The translations under genes were made by a program, and so were the position numbers. Below, one piece after another: positions 6,135-14,409 of a DNA stretch of 26,385 nucleotides. The notes beneath the pieces were generated by a model. It did no database searches. It had not been told where the DNA came from and was given only the letters and a program-made list of their open reading frames with translations. How positions within the stretch are numbered: position 1 is the first letter of the stretch; each line of letters opens with the position of its first letter. This DNA comes from Christensenella sp964438705 (GTDB lineage: Bacteria > Bacillota > Clostridia > Christensenellales > Christensenellaceae), in NCBI GenBank assembly GCA_964438705.1, contig CAYTKQ010000030.1:1-26385 (forward strand). The letters run 5' to 3'.

Positions 6135-8111
6135 TTGGCGGTTGTAAAATCAAAAGAAATCTGTATATACGGCCTGAATTCGCAAAGAAAAGAAATTTTG
6201 GAGCTGCTGCAAAAGAAGGGCGTCGTGGAAGTGGAGCGTATGGAGCTTCGCGATTCCGAACTGCGCCACGCCGAAACGGCGCAGCGGGTTTCCCAGTTTG
6301 ATTCCTACATCGGGTCGGCCCAGCGTGCGATCGAGATACTGGACGAATATGCGCCTGAAAAATCAGGGCTTTTTTCGTCGCGTGAGGAATTGCCCATCGA
6401 GCGCTACCATATGCATGATGAAGAGAGCGAAAAGGCGTTGAAAAGTGCCCTCGGCGTTTTGAGGTGCGCGGACCGCATCCATGAAAACGCGGAGAGCATC
6501 CGAAAGATCGATTCCAAGCAGATTGCTCTGCGGCCTTATGCTGCGCTTGATGTACCCATGCAGGACATCGAGACGGAGCAGTGCGCGATCCGCACAGGCT
6601 TGCTGAGCGGGCTGTGGAGCGTAGAAGAACTGGATCGTATACTGGCAGAGCACGGTATTGATGACGTATATGTGGAAATCGTTGCGGGCACGAAGGAGCA
6701 GACGACTATATGGATGATCTACCGCAAGGAACGGCAAAAGGAGGTCATTCCGTTTTTGCAGGAGATCGGCCTGCAGGAGCCGTCGTTCAGCCTGAGCCAT
6801 CATACGCCCAAAAAGAAGATGGAAGTGCTGCAGGAGGCGAAAAAGGCACTGCGGGACGAGATCGCGGAGCAAGAGGAAAAGATACGGTCTTATGCGCCGC
6901 AGAGGAGCAAGATCAAGCTTTTATATGACCATCTTATGCTGCGCAAGGAAAAGTATCAGACGCTTGCGCTTGCGGGCGTAAGCGAGCACACCTTTGTGCT
7001 CACGGGTTATGTGCTCACAAACCATGCAGAACAGGTCAAAAAAGCGCTGGAGCATCATTTTGAGGCATATGTGGAGCTCAGTGAGCCGGAAGACCCGAAG
7101 GCCGCGCCGGAGGCGTTTCATAACAATACCTTTGCGCGTCCTGTGGAAGGCATCACGGAGATGTACAGCATGCCCTCTACCACGGATGTAGACCCCACGC
7201 CCATCATGGCGTTTTTCTATTATTTCTTCTTCGGAATGATGTTTTCCGACGCGGGATATGGCATCATGGTGATGATTGCCTGCGGGCTGCTTGGTTTTGG
7301 TAAATTTCTGGAACCGCGTAAGCGCGGGATGTTCCAGATGTTTTTCTTTTGCGGCGTATCCACAACCTTTTGGGGTCTGATGTATGGCAGCTTTTTTGGA
7401 GACGCGATCACCGTATTTTCGGGCGGTGCGGCGCGCCTGAGCCCCCTGTGGCTCGACCCCGTCAAGGAGCCGCTCAATCTGCTGATCTTTAGCGTGGCGA
7501 TCGGCCTTATTCACGTGTGCATCGGTTTGGGCGTGAAGTTTTACCAGCAGATCAAGCAAAAAGAGATCGTGGACGGCGTGTGCGATACGCTTTCGTGGAT
7601 CATCATCCTTGGTTGTCTGGGCGTGTTTGCCATTGGGGCGGCGCTTGCGATCCCGATCCTTTCCAATATTGGGCTGTGGGGTGCGATCGCGGGGCTTGTG
7701 TTACTTGTGGCGACGCACGGGCGTCACAACAAGAATATTATCATGAAGATATTCGGCGGCATTTTAGGCATCTACGACATCACGAGCTATATCGGAGACA
7801 TCCTTTCGTATTCACGGCTGATGGCGCTGGGGCTCACGACGGGCGTCATCGCGAGTGTGGTAAACCTTTTGGGTCCTGTGTTCGGCGAACTGGTGTTCGG
7901 CGATTCGCCGCTGGCGATGATCATCGTCGTGCTGGTCTTTATTGTGGGCCATCTGGTGAATTTTGCGATCAACATGTTGGGCGCATATGTTCACACCAAC
8001 CGTTTGCAGTATGTGGAGTATTTCAGTAAATTCTACGACGGCGGCGGCAGAAAATTTGTTCCGTTTCAAATGGATACCAAATATTATAGATTTTCAGAGA
8101 AAGAACATTGA
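6135..8111 (+). CDS. ntpI: V-type ATPase subunit I (membrane stator, a-subunit equivalent)
   Basis: The 658-residue protein has the two-part layout of the family: a cytoplasmic N-terminal half with long helices (about residues 1 to 350), then seven or eight membrane segments from PIMAFFYYFFFGMMFSDAGYG to the end. It forms the ion half-channels next to the K ring. Arg561 in SYSRLMALGLTTG is the expected essential stator arginine, and the C-terminal GAYVHTNRLQYVEYFSKFYDGGG motif is conserved. The start is TTG 6135: AAGGAGGGG stands five bases upstream, the N-terminus AVVKSKEICIYGL fits the family, and the nearby ATG at 6130 is out of frame and quickly stops. The TTG start may lower its output relative to its multi-copy neighbours. 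Confidence 0.95.
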   Translation: MAVVKSKEICIYGLNSQRKEILELLQKKGVVEVERMELRDSELRHAETAQRVSQFDSYIGSAQRAIEILDEYAPEKSGLFSSREELPIERYHMHDEESEKALKSALGVLRCADRIHENAESIRKIDSKQIALRPYAALDVPMQDIETEQCAIRTGLLSGLWSVEELDRILAEHGIDDVYVEIVAGTKEQTTIWMIYRKERQKEVIPFLQEIGLQEPSFSLSHHTPKKKMEVLQEAKKALRDEIAEQEEKIRSYAPQRSKIKLLYDHLMLRKEKYQTLALAGVSEHTFVLTGYVLTNHAEQVKKALEHHFEAYVELSEPEDPKAAPEAFHNNTFARPVEGITEMYSMPSTTDVDPTPIMAFFYYFFFGMMFSDAGYGIMVMIACGLLGFGKFLEPRKRGMFQMFFFCGVSTTFWGLMYGSFFGDAITVFSGGAARLSPLWLDPVKEPLNLLIFSVAIGLIHVCIGLGVKFYQQIKQKEIVDGVCDTLSWIIILGCLGVFAIGAALAIPILSNIGLWGAIAGLVLLVATHGRHNKNIIMKIFGGILGIYDITSYIGDILSYSRLMALGLTTGVIASVVNLLGPVFGELVFGDSPLAMIIVVLVFIVGHLVNFAINMLGAYVHTNRLQYVEYFSKFYDGGGRKFVPFQMDTKYYRFSEKEH

Positions 8112-8128
8112 GAAAGAGGTAAAGAGCT

Positions 8129-8605
8129 ATGGAATTTGGAATGTTTTATGCACTGGTCGGAGTTGCGATTGCGGTAGGACTTGCGGGCGCGGGTTCCGCG
8201 CTTGGCGTTGGAATCGCCAGTGAGGCGGCTGCGGGCGTCATCACCACAGACCCGAGCAAATTCGGGCGGTTGCTCGTGCTGCAGCTGCTGCCGGGTACGC
8301 AGGGGCTTTACGGATTGATCGTGGGCATCATGGTGCTGTTGAATACCGGAATTTTGGGCGGAAACGTGCCGGATGCACCGACTGGGCTTGCTTATCTTGC
8401 GGCGTGCGTGCCGATGGCCATTGGCGGTCTGCTTTCGGCTGTTGCGCAGGGCAGGGTGTGCGCATCGGGCGTGAACATCGTTGCGAAAAAGCCTGAGGAA
8501 AGCGGAAAAGCGATCGTTGCGGCTTCCCTTGTAGAGCTGTATGCGCTGCTTGCGTTCATCGTGTCCTTCCTGGTTGTGATCAATATTTCTGGAGCGATGG
8601 CGTGA
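8129..8605 (+). CDS. ntpK: V-type ATPase subunit K (rotor ring), Na+-binding type
   Basis: The 158-residue proteolipid has four membrane helices in two hairpins, the 16-kDa V-type form. The ion-carrying acid is Glu136 in VELYALLAFIVSF, in the fourth helix. Leu54, Thr57, Gln58 and Tyr61 in LPGTQGLYG, and Gln107 in AVAQGR, line up with E. hirae NtpK Leu61, Thr64, Gln65, Tyr68 and Gln110, with constant offsets of 7 and 3; Glu136 matches Glu139. These are the known Na+ ligands, so a Na+-translocating ring is predicted. The N-terminus is slightly shorter than in E. hirae. The gene lies 17 bases after subunit I, with AGAGGT as its ribosome-binding site. A ring of about ten copies per complex requires high expression, and it uses ATG. 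Confidence 0.95.
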   Translation: MEFGMFYALVGVAIAVGLAGAGSALGVGIASEAAAGVITTDPSKFGRLLVLQLLPGTQGLYGLIVGIMVLLNTGILGGNVPDAPTGLAYLAACVPMAIGGLLSAVAQGRVCASGVNIVAKKPEESGKAIVAASLVELYALLAFIVSFLVVINISGAMA

Positions 8606-8615
8606 GGGAAATGCA

Positions 8616-9209
8616 ATGAGCGGTATGGAAAAGATTGTCCAGACGATCCGGCAGGAGGCCGAGGAAAAGGCCAACGGGATCTTGCAGCAATCGCGTGAGC
8701 GCGTAGCCGAGATCGAGCGCGGCATGGCTGCAAAACAAGAAGAGCGGGAGAACAAAGCGGATGAGCTGGCACGGGCGGAAAAACAGGACGTGCTGGAACG
8801 TTCCGAATCCGAGAATCGCCGTATGCGCAAGGAAGCGCTTCTAAAGGCGAAGAGCGAAGTGCTGAACGGTGTGATTGCCGAGGCGAAGGAGCGGCTCGAG
8901 AAGCTGCCGGACGAGCAATATTTCGCGCTGATGCAAAAGCTGTTTGAACGCAACGCGCAAAACGGCAGCGGGAAGCTTTATTTTGCGCAGGCTGATTACA
9001 ACAGGGTTCCGAACGGCTTTGTGGAAAAGCTGAATGTGGGCCTCGCAAACGGCAGCGTGGAGCTTGCGGGCAGCACGGAGCGAATTTCGCACGGCTTTGT
9101 GATCGTCTATGGGAAAATCGAGCAGAATTGTTCGCTGGACAGTATATTTGAAAGCGAGCACAGCAGGATCGTCGATGCTGTGAACGCCTGCTTAGAGCAG
9201 GAAGCATAG
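8616..9209 (+). CDS. ntpE: V-type ATPase subunit E (peripheral stalk)
   Basis: The 197-residue protein has the typical E-subunit layout. The N-terminal 100 or so residues are a charged helix (IVQTIRQEAEEKANGILQQS and following) that winds around the G-like subunit. A globular C-terminal domain with the GGFVIVYGKIE-like pattern (HGFVIVYGKIEQNCSLDSIFE here) contacts the top of the head. E and G together form stalks that resist rotor torque. ATG 8616 has GAGGGA six bases before it; the next ATG at 8625 is three codons in and possible. The gene begins 10 bases after subunit K stops, so coupling is likely. Confidence 0.92.
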   Translation: MSGMEKIVQTIRQEAEEKANGILQQSRERVAEIERGMAAKQEERENKADELARAEKQDVLERSESENRRMRKEALLKAKSEVLNGVIAEAKERLEKLPDEQYFALMQKLFERNAQNGSGKLYFAQADYNRVPNGFVEKLNVGLANGSVELAGSTERISHGFVIVYGKIEQNCSLDSIFESEHSRIVDAVNACLEQEA

Positions 9210-9220
9210 GGGGAGATATC

Positions 9221-10201
9221 TTGAAGGATACACGTTTTGCCTATTCTGTGGCGTATATGCGCACCATGGAAAACAAAATGCTGGAGCAGTCGGATATTGA
9301 CAGTATGCTTTCCATGGACGATTTTAACGGCGCTGTCAAATATCTTGCCGACCGTAATTACGGGGACGGCACTTTGCCGGAGGGCAAGCGCGGGATCGAT
9401 GAAATGCTCAAGGCCGAGCTGGAAAAGGCATGGGAGGAGATCCGCGAGGCGTGCCCGAAGGGAGCGCCCGTTGACGTGCTTTTGTACCAGAATGATTTCC
9501 AAAACTTAAAGACGATTTTAAAGGCGGTGTTCGGTGACGAGCAGTGGGAAAGCCTGATGCTTTACCCTGTGACGGTCGAGCCGGAGCTTGTATTTCGCGC
9601 GGTTTCGGAAAACAACATGGATATTCTTCCGCCGCTTCTCAAGCAGAGCGCGCAGGAAGCGTATGAACTGCTCGCGGCGACGGGGGACGGACGGCGCGCG
9701 GAGGTGTTGATCGATCAAGCGGCCTTTGCGGCAATGGAAGCGGCGGCGAAGAAAGCGAAAAACCCGTTTCTGCTGAAATGGATCGGGTTTTGGGTGTTGC
9801 TCTCAAACCTCAAGGTTGCGATGCGCGCTGCGCTCGAGGGACGCGAAAAGGCGTTTATCCGCGCCTCTATGCTGGATGGCGGCGAAATTGACGCGGATGT
9901 GCTTGCGGCGGCTGCGGCGCAGGGAAAAACGGCCGTTTTGGCGGCGCTTTCCGAAAACGGTTACGGCGATGCGGCGCATGCGGCGGAGCAATCCATAAGC
10001 GATTTTGAAAAGTGGGCGGACAACGCACTGATGGACTATGTGAAGGATGCGAAGAACCGCTCCTTTGGATTTGAACCGCTTATGGCGTTTTTATTTGGCA
10101 AGAAAGCGGAGATACAGGCGGTGCGCATCGTGCTCTACGGGCTTTTGAACCACATTCCGAAGAATGTTTTGAAGGAAAGGCTGCGTGAGATGTATGTATA
10201 G
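9221..10201 (+). CDS. ntpC: V-type ATPase subunit C (central stalk socket, d-type)
   Basis: The 326-residue helical protein matches the AC39/C family that caps the K ring and receives the D/F axle. It starts with the family N-terminus KDTRFAYSVAYMRTMENKML, and the LYQNDFQNLKTILKAV segment is also characteristic. The start is TTG 9221, with GGGGGAG at the right spacing and no better ATG close by. Its last codons contain the start of the F-subunit gene (ATG 10194), so the two genes overlap by 8 bases and are probably translationally coupled. It is present once per complex. Confidence 0.93.
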   Translation: MKDTRFAYSVAYMRTMENKMLEQSDIDSMLSMDDFNGAVKYLADRNYGDGTLPEGKRGIDEMLKAELEKAWEEIREACPKGAPVDVLLYQNDFQNLKTILKAVFGDEQWESLMLYPVTVEPELVFRAVSENNMDILPPLLKQSAQEAYELLAATGDGRRAEVLIDQAAFAAMEAAAKKAKNPFLLKWIGFWVLLSNLKVAMRAALEGREKAFIRASMLDGGEIDADVLAAAAAQGKTAVLAALSENGYGDAAHAAEQSISDFEKWADNALMDYVKDAKNRSFGFEPLMAFLFGKKAEIQAVRIVLYGLLNHIPKNVLKERLREMYV

Positions 10202-10514
10202 GATAGGCGTAATCGGGGATTATGACAGCATCTGCGGTTTTTCGGCGGTGGGTATGGATATATTTCCGGTGGAGAATGCCGAGGAAGCAAAAAAATACCT
10301 TCGGCAGCTTGCGGGCAGCGAATATGGCGTTGTATATATCACCGAGCCGATCATCGCGGCGATGCCCGAGGAATATGCGCGGTATGAAAGCGCAATGACG
10401 CCCGCAGTGATTCCCATTCCCTCCTTTACAGGGGAGAGCGGTTTCGCGTTTGAAACGGCGAGGAATTATGTGAAGCAGGCGGTTGGATCGGATATTATTT
10501 TCAACGATAAATAG
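10194..10514 (+). CDS. ntpG: V-type ATPase subunit F (central stalk)
   Basis: The 106-residue Rossmann-like protein starts YRIGVIGDYDSICGFSAVG, the classic F-subunit beginning, and carries the VVYITEPIIAAMPE segment of the family. It binds subunit D in the rotor axle. ATG 10194 fits the family start best; GTG 10185 three codons upstream is the alternative. The nearest Shine-Dalgarno-like run (AAGGAAAGG, 10172-10180) is 13 bases from ATG 10194 but only 4 bases from GTG 10185. Initiation therefore probably relies on ribosomes ending the overlapping C gene at 10201, which should limit its output. The E. hirae name for the F subunit gene is ntpG. Confidence 0.92.
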   Translation: MYRIGVIGDYDSICGFSAVGMDIFPVENAEEAKKYLRQLAGSEYGVVYITEPIIAAMPEEYARYESAMTPAVIPIPSFTGESGFAFETARNYVKQAVGSDIIFNDK

Positions 10515-10531
10515 AGTATGGGAGAGCAGAT

Positions 10532-12307
10532 ATGAGTAACAGTAGCGGTGTGGTCAGAAAGGTTTCGGGGCCTTTGGTCATCGCAAACGGCATGCGGGAC
10601 GCGGATATGTTCGACGTGGTTCGTGTCAGTGAGGAAGGGCTGATCGGCGAGATCATCGAGATGCACGGGGACGACGCGTCTATACAGGTATATGAGGAGA
10701 CTTCCGGCCTAGGGCCGGGCGCGCCGGTGAAATCCACGGGCAGTCCGCTGAGCGTGGAGCTCGGGCCGGGGCTGATTGGCAGCATTTATGACGGGATACA
10801 GCGTCCGTTGGACGCGATCAAGCAGATGATCGGCACAAACCTAAAGCGCGGCATCGACGTTCCCTCACTCAACCGGGAGAAGAAGTGGAAGTTTGAGCCT
10901 GTGGCAAAGGCGGGCGATACGCTCGTGGGCGGGGATATTCTCGGCACGGTGCGCGAATCAGAGGTGGTGGTGCACAAGGTCATGCTGCCCTACGGTTACG
11001 ACGGAGAGCTTCTCGAGATCAACGCGGGAGAGTTTACCGTGACCGAGCCGATTGGCAAGGTGCGCAAAACGGACGGCTCTGAAGCGGAGATCATCATGAT
11101 GCAAAAATGGCCGGTCAGACGGGGCAGGCCGTATGCGCGCAAGATGCCGCCGGATGAGCCGCTTGTGACGGGGCAGCGCGTCATCGATACGCTGTTTCCG
11201 ATTTCCATCGGCGGCGTGGCGGCGGTTCCCGGACCGTTTGGAAGCGGGAAGACGGTTGTGCAGCATCAGCTCGCGAAGTGGGCGAACGCGGAGATCGTGG
11301 TGTACATCGGCTGCGGAGAGCGCGGCAACGAAATGACGGACGTTCTCAATGAGTTCCCGCACATCAAGGACCCCAAGACGGGCAAGACGTTGATGGAGCG
11401 TACGGTGCTCATCGCGAACACATCGGATATGCCCGTTGCGGCGCGTGAAGCGTCGGTTTACACGGGCGTGACCATCGCGGAATACTTCCGCGATATGGGA
11501 TACAGCGTGGCCCTGCTCGCGGATTCCACATCCCGCTGGGCGGAGGCGCTGCGCGAGATGTCGGGCCGACTCGAGGAGATGCCCGGTGAGGAAGGCTATC
11601 CCGCCTATCTCGCAAGCCGCCTGGCGAGCTTTTACGAGCGCGCGGGACGCGTACAGGCGATGGGAAGCGAAGGGCGTGAAGGCGCGCTCAGCATCATCGG
11701 CGCGGTATCGCCCCCCGGCGGAGACATTTCCGAGCCGGTTTCACAGGCGACGCTGCGCATCGTGAAGGTGTTTTGGGGGCTGGATTCGTCCCTTGCGTAC
11801 AGAAGACATTTTCCGGCGATCAACTGGCTGACCAGTTATTCGCTTTATTTGGACACGATTGGCGCGTGGCTCGACGGCAATGTCGCGCCCGACTGGAACA
11901 AGCTGCGCGAACAGGCGATGCGGCTTTTGCAGGAGGAGGCGGAGCTCGACGAGATCGTGAAGCTGGTGGGTATGGACGCGCTCTCAAGCGGCGACCGACT
12001 GAAGCTGGAGGTCGCGCGGTCCATCCGTGAGGACTATCTGCATCAGGACGCATTCCACGAGGTGGACACATACGCGTCCCTCAAAAAACAGCACACCATG
12101 CTGAAGCTGATCATCGAATTTTATGAATTTGGCGTGAAGGCGCTCAAGAACGGCGCGGATATCGACGCGCTTTCCGGCCTGCCCGTTCGTGAGCGGATCG
12201 GCAGGATCAAATACGTTCCGGAGGACGAGGTAACTGCTGAATACGAGAGTATTTACGAGCAGATGCGCGAAGAGACGGCCGGACTGAAAGCGGAGGAGGA
12301 AGTGTAA
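10532..12307 (+). CDS. ntpA: V-type ATPase catalytic subunit A
   Basis: The 591-residue protein is the catalytic nucleotide-binding subunit. The P-loop GPFGSGKT is at residues 234 to 241 with Lys240, nearly the same place as in E. hirae NtpA. The following IGCGERGNEMTD carries the catalytic glutamate region, and the Walker B-like region is ALLADSTSRWAEALREMSGRLEEMP. The non-homologous insertion typical of A subunits lies before the P-loop (about residues 110 to 200). Three copies alternate with B in the head and hydrolyse or make ATP. ATG 10532 follows GGGAGAG. The stop codon TAA shares its last A with the start of subunit B. Confidence 0.97.
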   Translation: MSNSSGVVRKVSGPLVIANGMRDADMFDVVRVSEEGLIGEIIEMHGDDASIQVYEETSGLGPGAPVKSTGSPLSVELGPGLIGSIYDGIQRPLDAIKQMIGTNLKRGIDVPSLNREKKWKFEPVAKAGDTLVGGDILGTVRESEVVVHKVMLPYGYDGELLEINAGEFTVTEPIGKVRKTDGSEAEIIMMQKWPVRRGRPYARKMPPDEPLVTGQRVIDTLFPISIGGVAAVPGPFGSGKTVVQHQLAKWANAEIVVYIGCGERGNEMTDVLNEFPHIKDPKTGKTLMERTVLIANTSDMPVAAREASVYTGVTIAEYFRDMGYSVALLADSTSRWAEALREMSGRLEEMPGEEGYPAYLASRLASFYERAGRVQAMGSEGREGALSIIGAVSPPGGDISEPVSQATLRIVKVFWGLDSSLAYRRHFPAINWLTSYSLYLDTIGAWLDGNVAPDWNKLREQAMRLLQEEAELDEIVKLVGMDALSSGDRLKLEVARSIREDYLHQDAFHEVDTYASLKKQHTMLKLIIEFYEFGVKALKNGADIDALSGLPVRERIGRIKYVPEDEVTAEYESIYEQMREETAGLKAEEEV

Positions 12308-13686
12308 TGCCAAGAGAATATCGTACGATTCAGGAGGTTTCCGGTCCGCTGGTACTGGTGCATGACGTGGAAAATGTGGCATATGATGAGCTTGGGGAGA
12401 TCGAGCTTGCGAGCGGCGAGATACGCCGCTGCCGCGTACTGGAAATAGACGGAACAAACGCGCTCGTACAGTTGTTTGAAAACAGCGCGGGCATCAATCT
12501 GGAAAACAGCAAGGTGCGCTTTATGGGCCACGGCATCGAGCTTGGGGTATCTGAGGATATGCTCGGGCGCGTGTTTGACGGCATGGGGCACCCCATCGAC
12601 GGCGGCGCGGAGATCATCCCGGAAAAGCGCATGGACATCAACGGCCTGCCCATGAACCCAACGGCGCGCAGCTATCCGGAGGAATTCATTCAGACGGGCG
12701 TGAGCGCAATCGACGGGCTGAACACGCTGGTGCGCGGACAGAAGCTACCCATCTTTTCGGGAAGCGGCCTTCCGCACGCGAATCTTGCGGCGCAGATCGC
12801 GCGGCAGGCGAAGGTGCTTGGTCAAAACGAAAATTTTGCCGTTGTGTTTGCGGCACTGGGCATCACGTTTGAGGAATCGAACTTCTTCATCGAGGATTTC
12901 CGGCGCACAGGTGCAATGGAACGCACGGTGCTGTTTATCAATCTGGCGAACGACCCGGCGATCGAGCGTATTTCCACGCCGCGTATGGCGCTTACGGCAG
13001 CGGAATATCTGGCGTTCACGCTGGAGATGCAGGTGCTGGTCATCATGACCGACATTACGAACTACGCGGACGCGCTGCGCGAGGTTTCCGCCGCGCGCAA
13101 GGAGGTCCCCGGCCGCCGCGGATATCCCGGCTACCTTTACACGGACCTTGCGACGATGTATGAGCGCGCGGGAAGGCTGGAAGGACACAAGGGAAGCATT
13201 ACGATGATCCCGATCCTCACCATGCCCGAGGACGACAAGACGCATCCTATCCCCGATCTGACGGGCTACATCACGGAGGGGCAGATCATTTTATCGCGCG
13301 AGTTGTACCGCAAGAACATTCAGCCACCCATCGACGTGCTGCCTTCCCTTTCCCGATTGAAGGACAAGGGTATCGGCGAATGCAAGACGCGTGCCGACCA
13401 TGCCAACACCATGAACCAGCTTTTCGCGGCGTATGCGAGGGGCAAGGAGGCGAAGGAGCTGATGGTCATTCTGGGCGAATCCGCGCTGACAGAAATCGAC
13501 AAGATGTACGCGAAGTTTGCGGACGAGTTTGAGACGAAATACGTTTCGCAGGGATATGGCACGGACCGAAGCATCGAGGAGACGCTTGCGCTTGGCTGGG
13601 AGATGCTGAGCATCCTGCCGCGCACGGAGCTGAAGCGTATCAAGACGGAGTTTCTGGACCTTTACTATCCGGACGATACGGAATGA
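12307..13686 (+). CDS. ntpB: V-type ATPase subunit B (non-catalytic)
   Basis: The 459-residue protein is the regulatory partner of subunit A. It has a degenerate P-loop, FSGSGLPHANLAAQIARQA, so it is not expected to hydrolyse ATP. Arg350 in LPSLSRL is in the same place as the arginine finger of E. hirae NtpB, and it completes the catalytic site at the A/B interface. The sequence FTLEMQVLVIMTDITNYADALREVSAARKEVPGRRGYPGYLYTDLA is characteristic in full, with only ordinary substitutions. Its ATG overlaps the TAA of the A gene (TAATG), which ties A and B translation at 1:1, matching the A3B3 head. Confidence 0.97.
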   Translation: MPREYRTIQEVSGPLVLVHDVENVAYDELGEIELASGEIRRCRVLEIDGTNALVQLFENSAGINLENSKVRFMGHGIELGVSEDMLGRVFDGMGHPIDGGAEIIPEKRMDINGLPMNPTARSYPEEFIQTGVSAIDGLNTLVRGQKLPIFSGSGLPHANLAAQIARQAKVLGQNENFAVVFAALGITFEESNFFIEDFRRTGAMERTVLFINLANDPAIERISTPRMALTAAEYLAFTLEMQVLVIMTDITNYADALREVSAARKEVPGRRGYPGYLYTDLATMYERAGRLEGHKGSITMIPILTMPEDDKTHPIPDLTGYITEGQIILSRELYRKNIQPPIDVLPSLSRLKDKGIGECKTRADHANTMNQLFAAYARGKEAKELMVILGESALTEIDKMYAKFADEFETKYVSQGYGTDRSIEETLALGWEMLSILPRTELKRIKTEFLDLYYPDDTE

Positions 13687-13697
13687 GGTGATTTCAT

Positions 13698-14360
13698 TTG
13701 GCACTTTTAAGGGTCAATCCGACGCGCATGGAGCTTACGCGGTTGAAAAAGGCCTTGAGCGTTGCACGCAAGGGACATAAGCTGTTAAAGGATAAGCGGG
13801 ACGAGCTGATGCGTCAGTTTTTGGATATTGTGCGCGAGGCGAAGGCGCTGCGCGAATCGGTGGAGGAGAGCATCAAGGAGGCCAACAGGAGTTTTGTGGT
13901 GGCCAATTCCGTGATGCAGAGCGAGGTGCTGACCTCTGCGCTGATGCTGCCCCGGCAGCGGGCACAGCTTTCCATCGGCGAAAAAAACATTATGAGCGTG
14001 AACGTTCCGGTTTACGACGTGACCTATCAGACACACGACAAGAACGACATTTATTCCTATGGCTATGCGTTTACGAGCGGAGACCTCGATCAGGCGATCA
14101 CAAGCCTTTACGACGTACTGCCTGATATGCTGCGGCTGGCAGAGCTTGAGAAGTCGATCCAGCTCATTGCGTCGGAGATCGAGAAAACGCGCAGGCGCGT
14201 GAATGCATTGGAGCACGTCATGATCCCTGATTATGAGGACACGATCAAGTATATCGCGATGAAGCTGGATGAAAACGAACGCAGCAGCACCGCGCGCTTG
14301 ATGAAGATCAAGGATATGATGGTGGAGGAAGCGATGCGCAAGCGGGCCGCCGCCAAATAG
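13698..14360 (+). CDS. ntpD: V-type ATPase subunit D (central axle)
   Basis: The 220-residue protein begins ALLRVNPTRMELTRLKKAL, the standard D-subunit start, and is made of two long helices that form the antiparallel coiled-coil axle inside A3B3, with a middle beta-hairpin region (MSVNVPVYDVTYQ). C-terminal HVMIPDYEDTIKYIAMKLDENER is also conserved. The start codon is TTG 13698 with GAGGTGA six bases upstream; the family N-terminus leaves no reasonable alternative. It is the last gene of the operon. The ntpH and ntpJ genes that end the E. hirae operon are absent here. Confidence 0.95.
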   Translation: MALLRVNPTRMELTRLKKALSVARKGHKLLKDKRDELMRQFLDIVREAKALRESVEESIKEANRSFVVANSVMQSEVLTSALMLPRQRAQLSIGEKNIMSVNVPVYDVTYQTHDKNDIYSYGYAFTSGDLDQAITSLYDVLPDMLRLAELEKSIQLIASEIEKTRRRVNALEHVMIPDYEDTIKYIAMKLDENERSSTARLMKIKDMMVEEAMRKRAAAK

Positions 14361-14364
14361 CAAC

Positions 14365-14398
14365 AAAACACCCTTTGGAGGATTTCAAAGGGTGTTTT
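14365..14398. terminator. Bidirectional terminator between ATPase operon and MBL gene
   Basis: ACACCCTTTG (14368-14377) pairs perfectly with CAAAGGGTGT (14386-14395), loop 8 bases. An A-run on the left and a T-run on the right extend the stem and give a U-tract in both directions. It can end the ATPase transcript from the left and the minus-strand metallo-beta-lactamase-fold transcript from the right. Confidence 0.9.
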
Positions 14399-14409
14399 TG
14401 CATCCGCGT

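Noticed and set aside
6921..7559. Minus-strand open frame inside ntpI
   Set aside because: It is antisense to conserved membrane segments of subunit I and lacks a ribosome-binding site.
8084..8953. Minus-strand open frame opposite ntpK and ntpE
   Set aside because: It is Ser/Arg-rich shadow sequence over two clearly real subunit genes.
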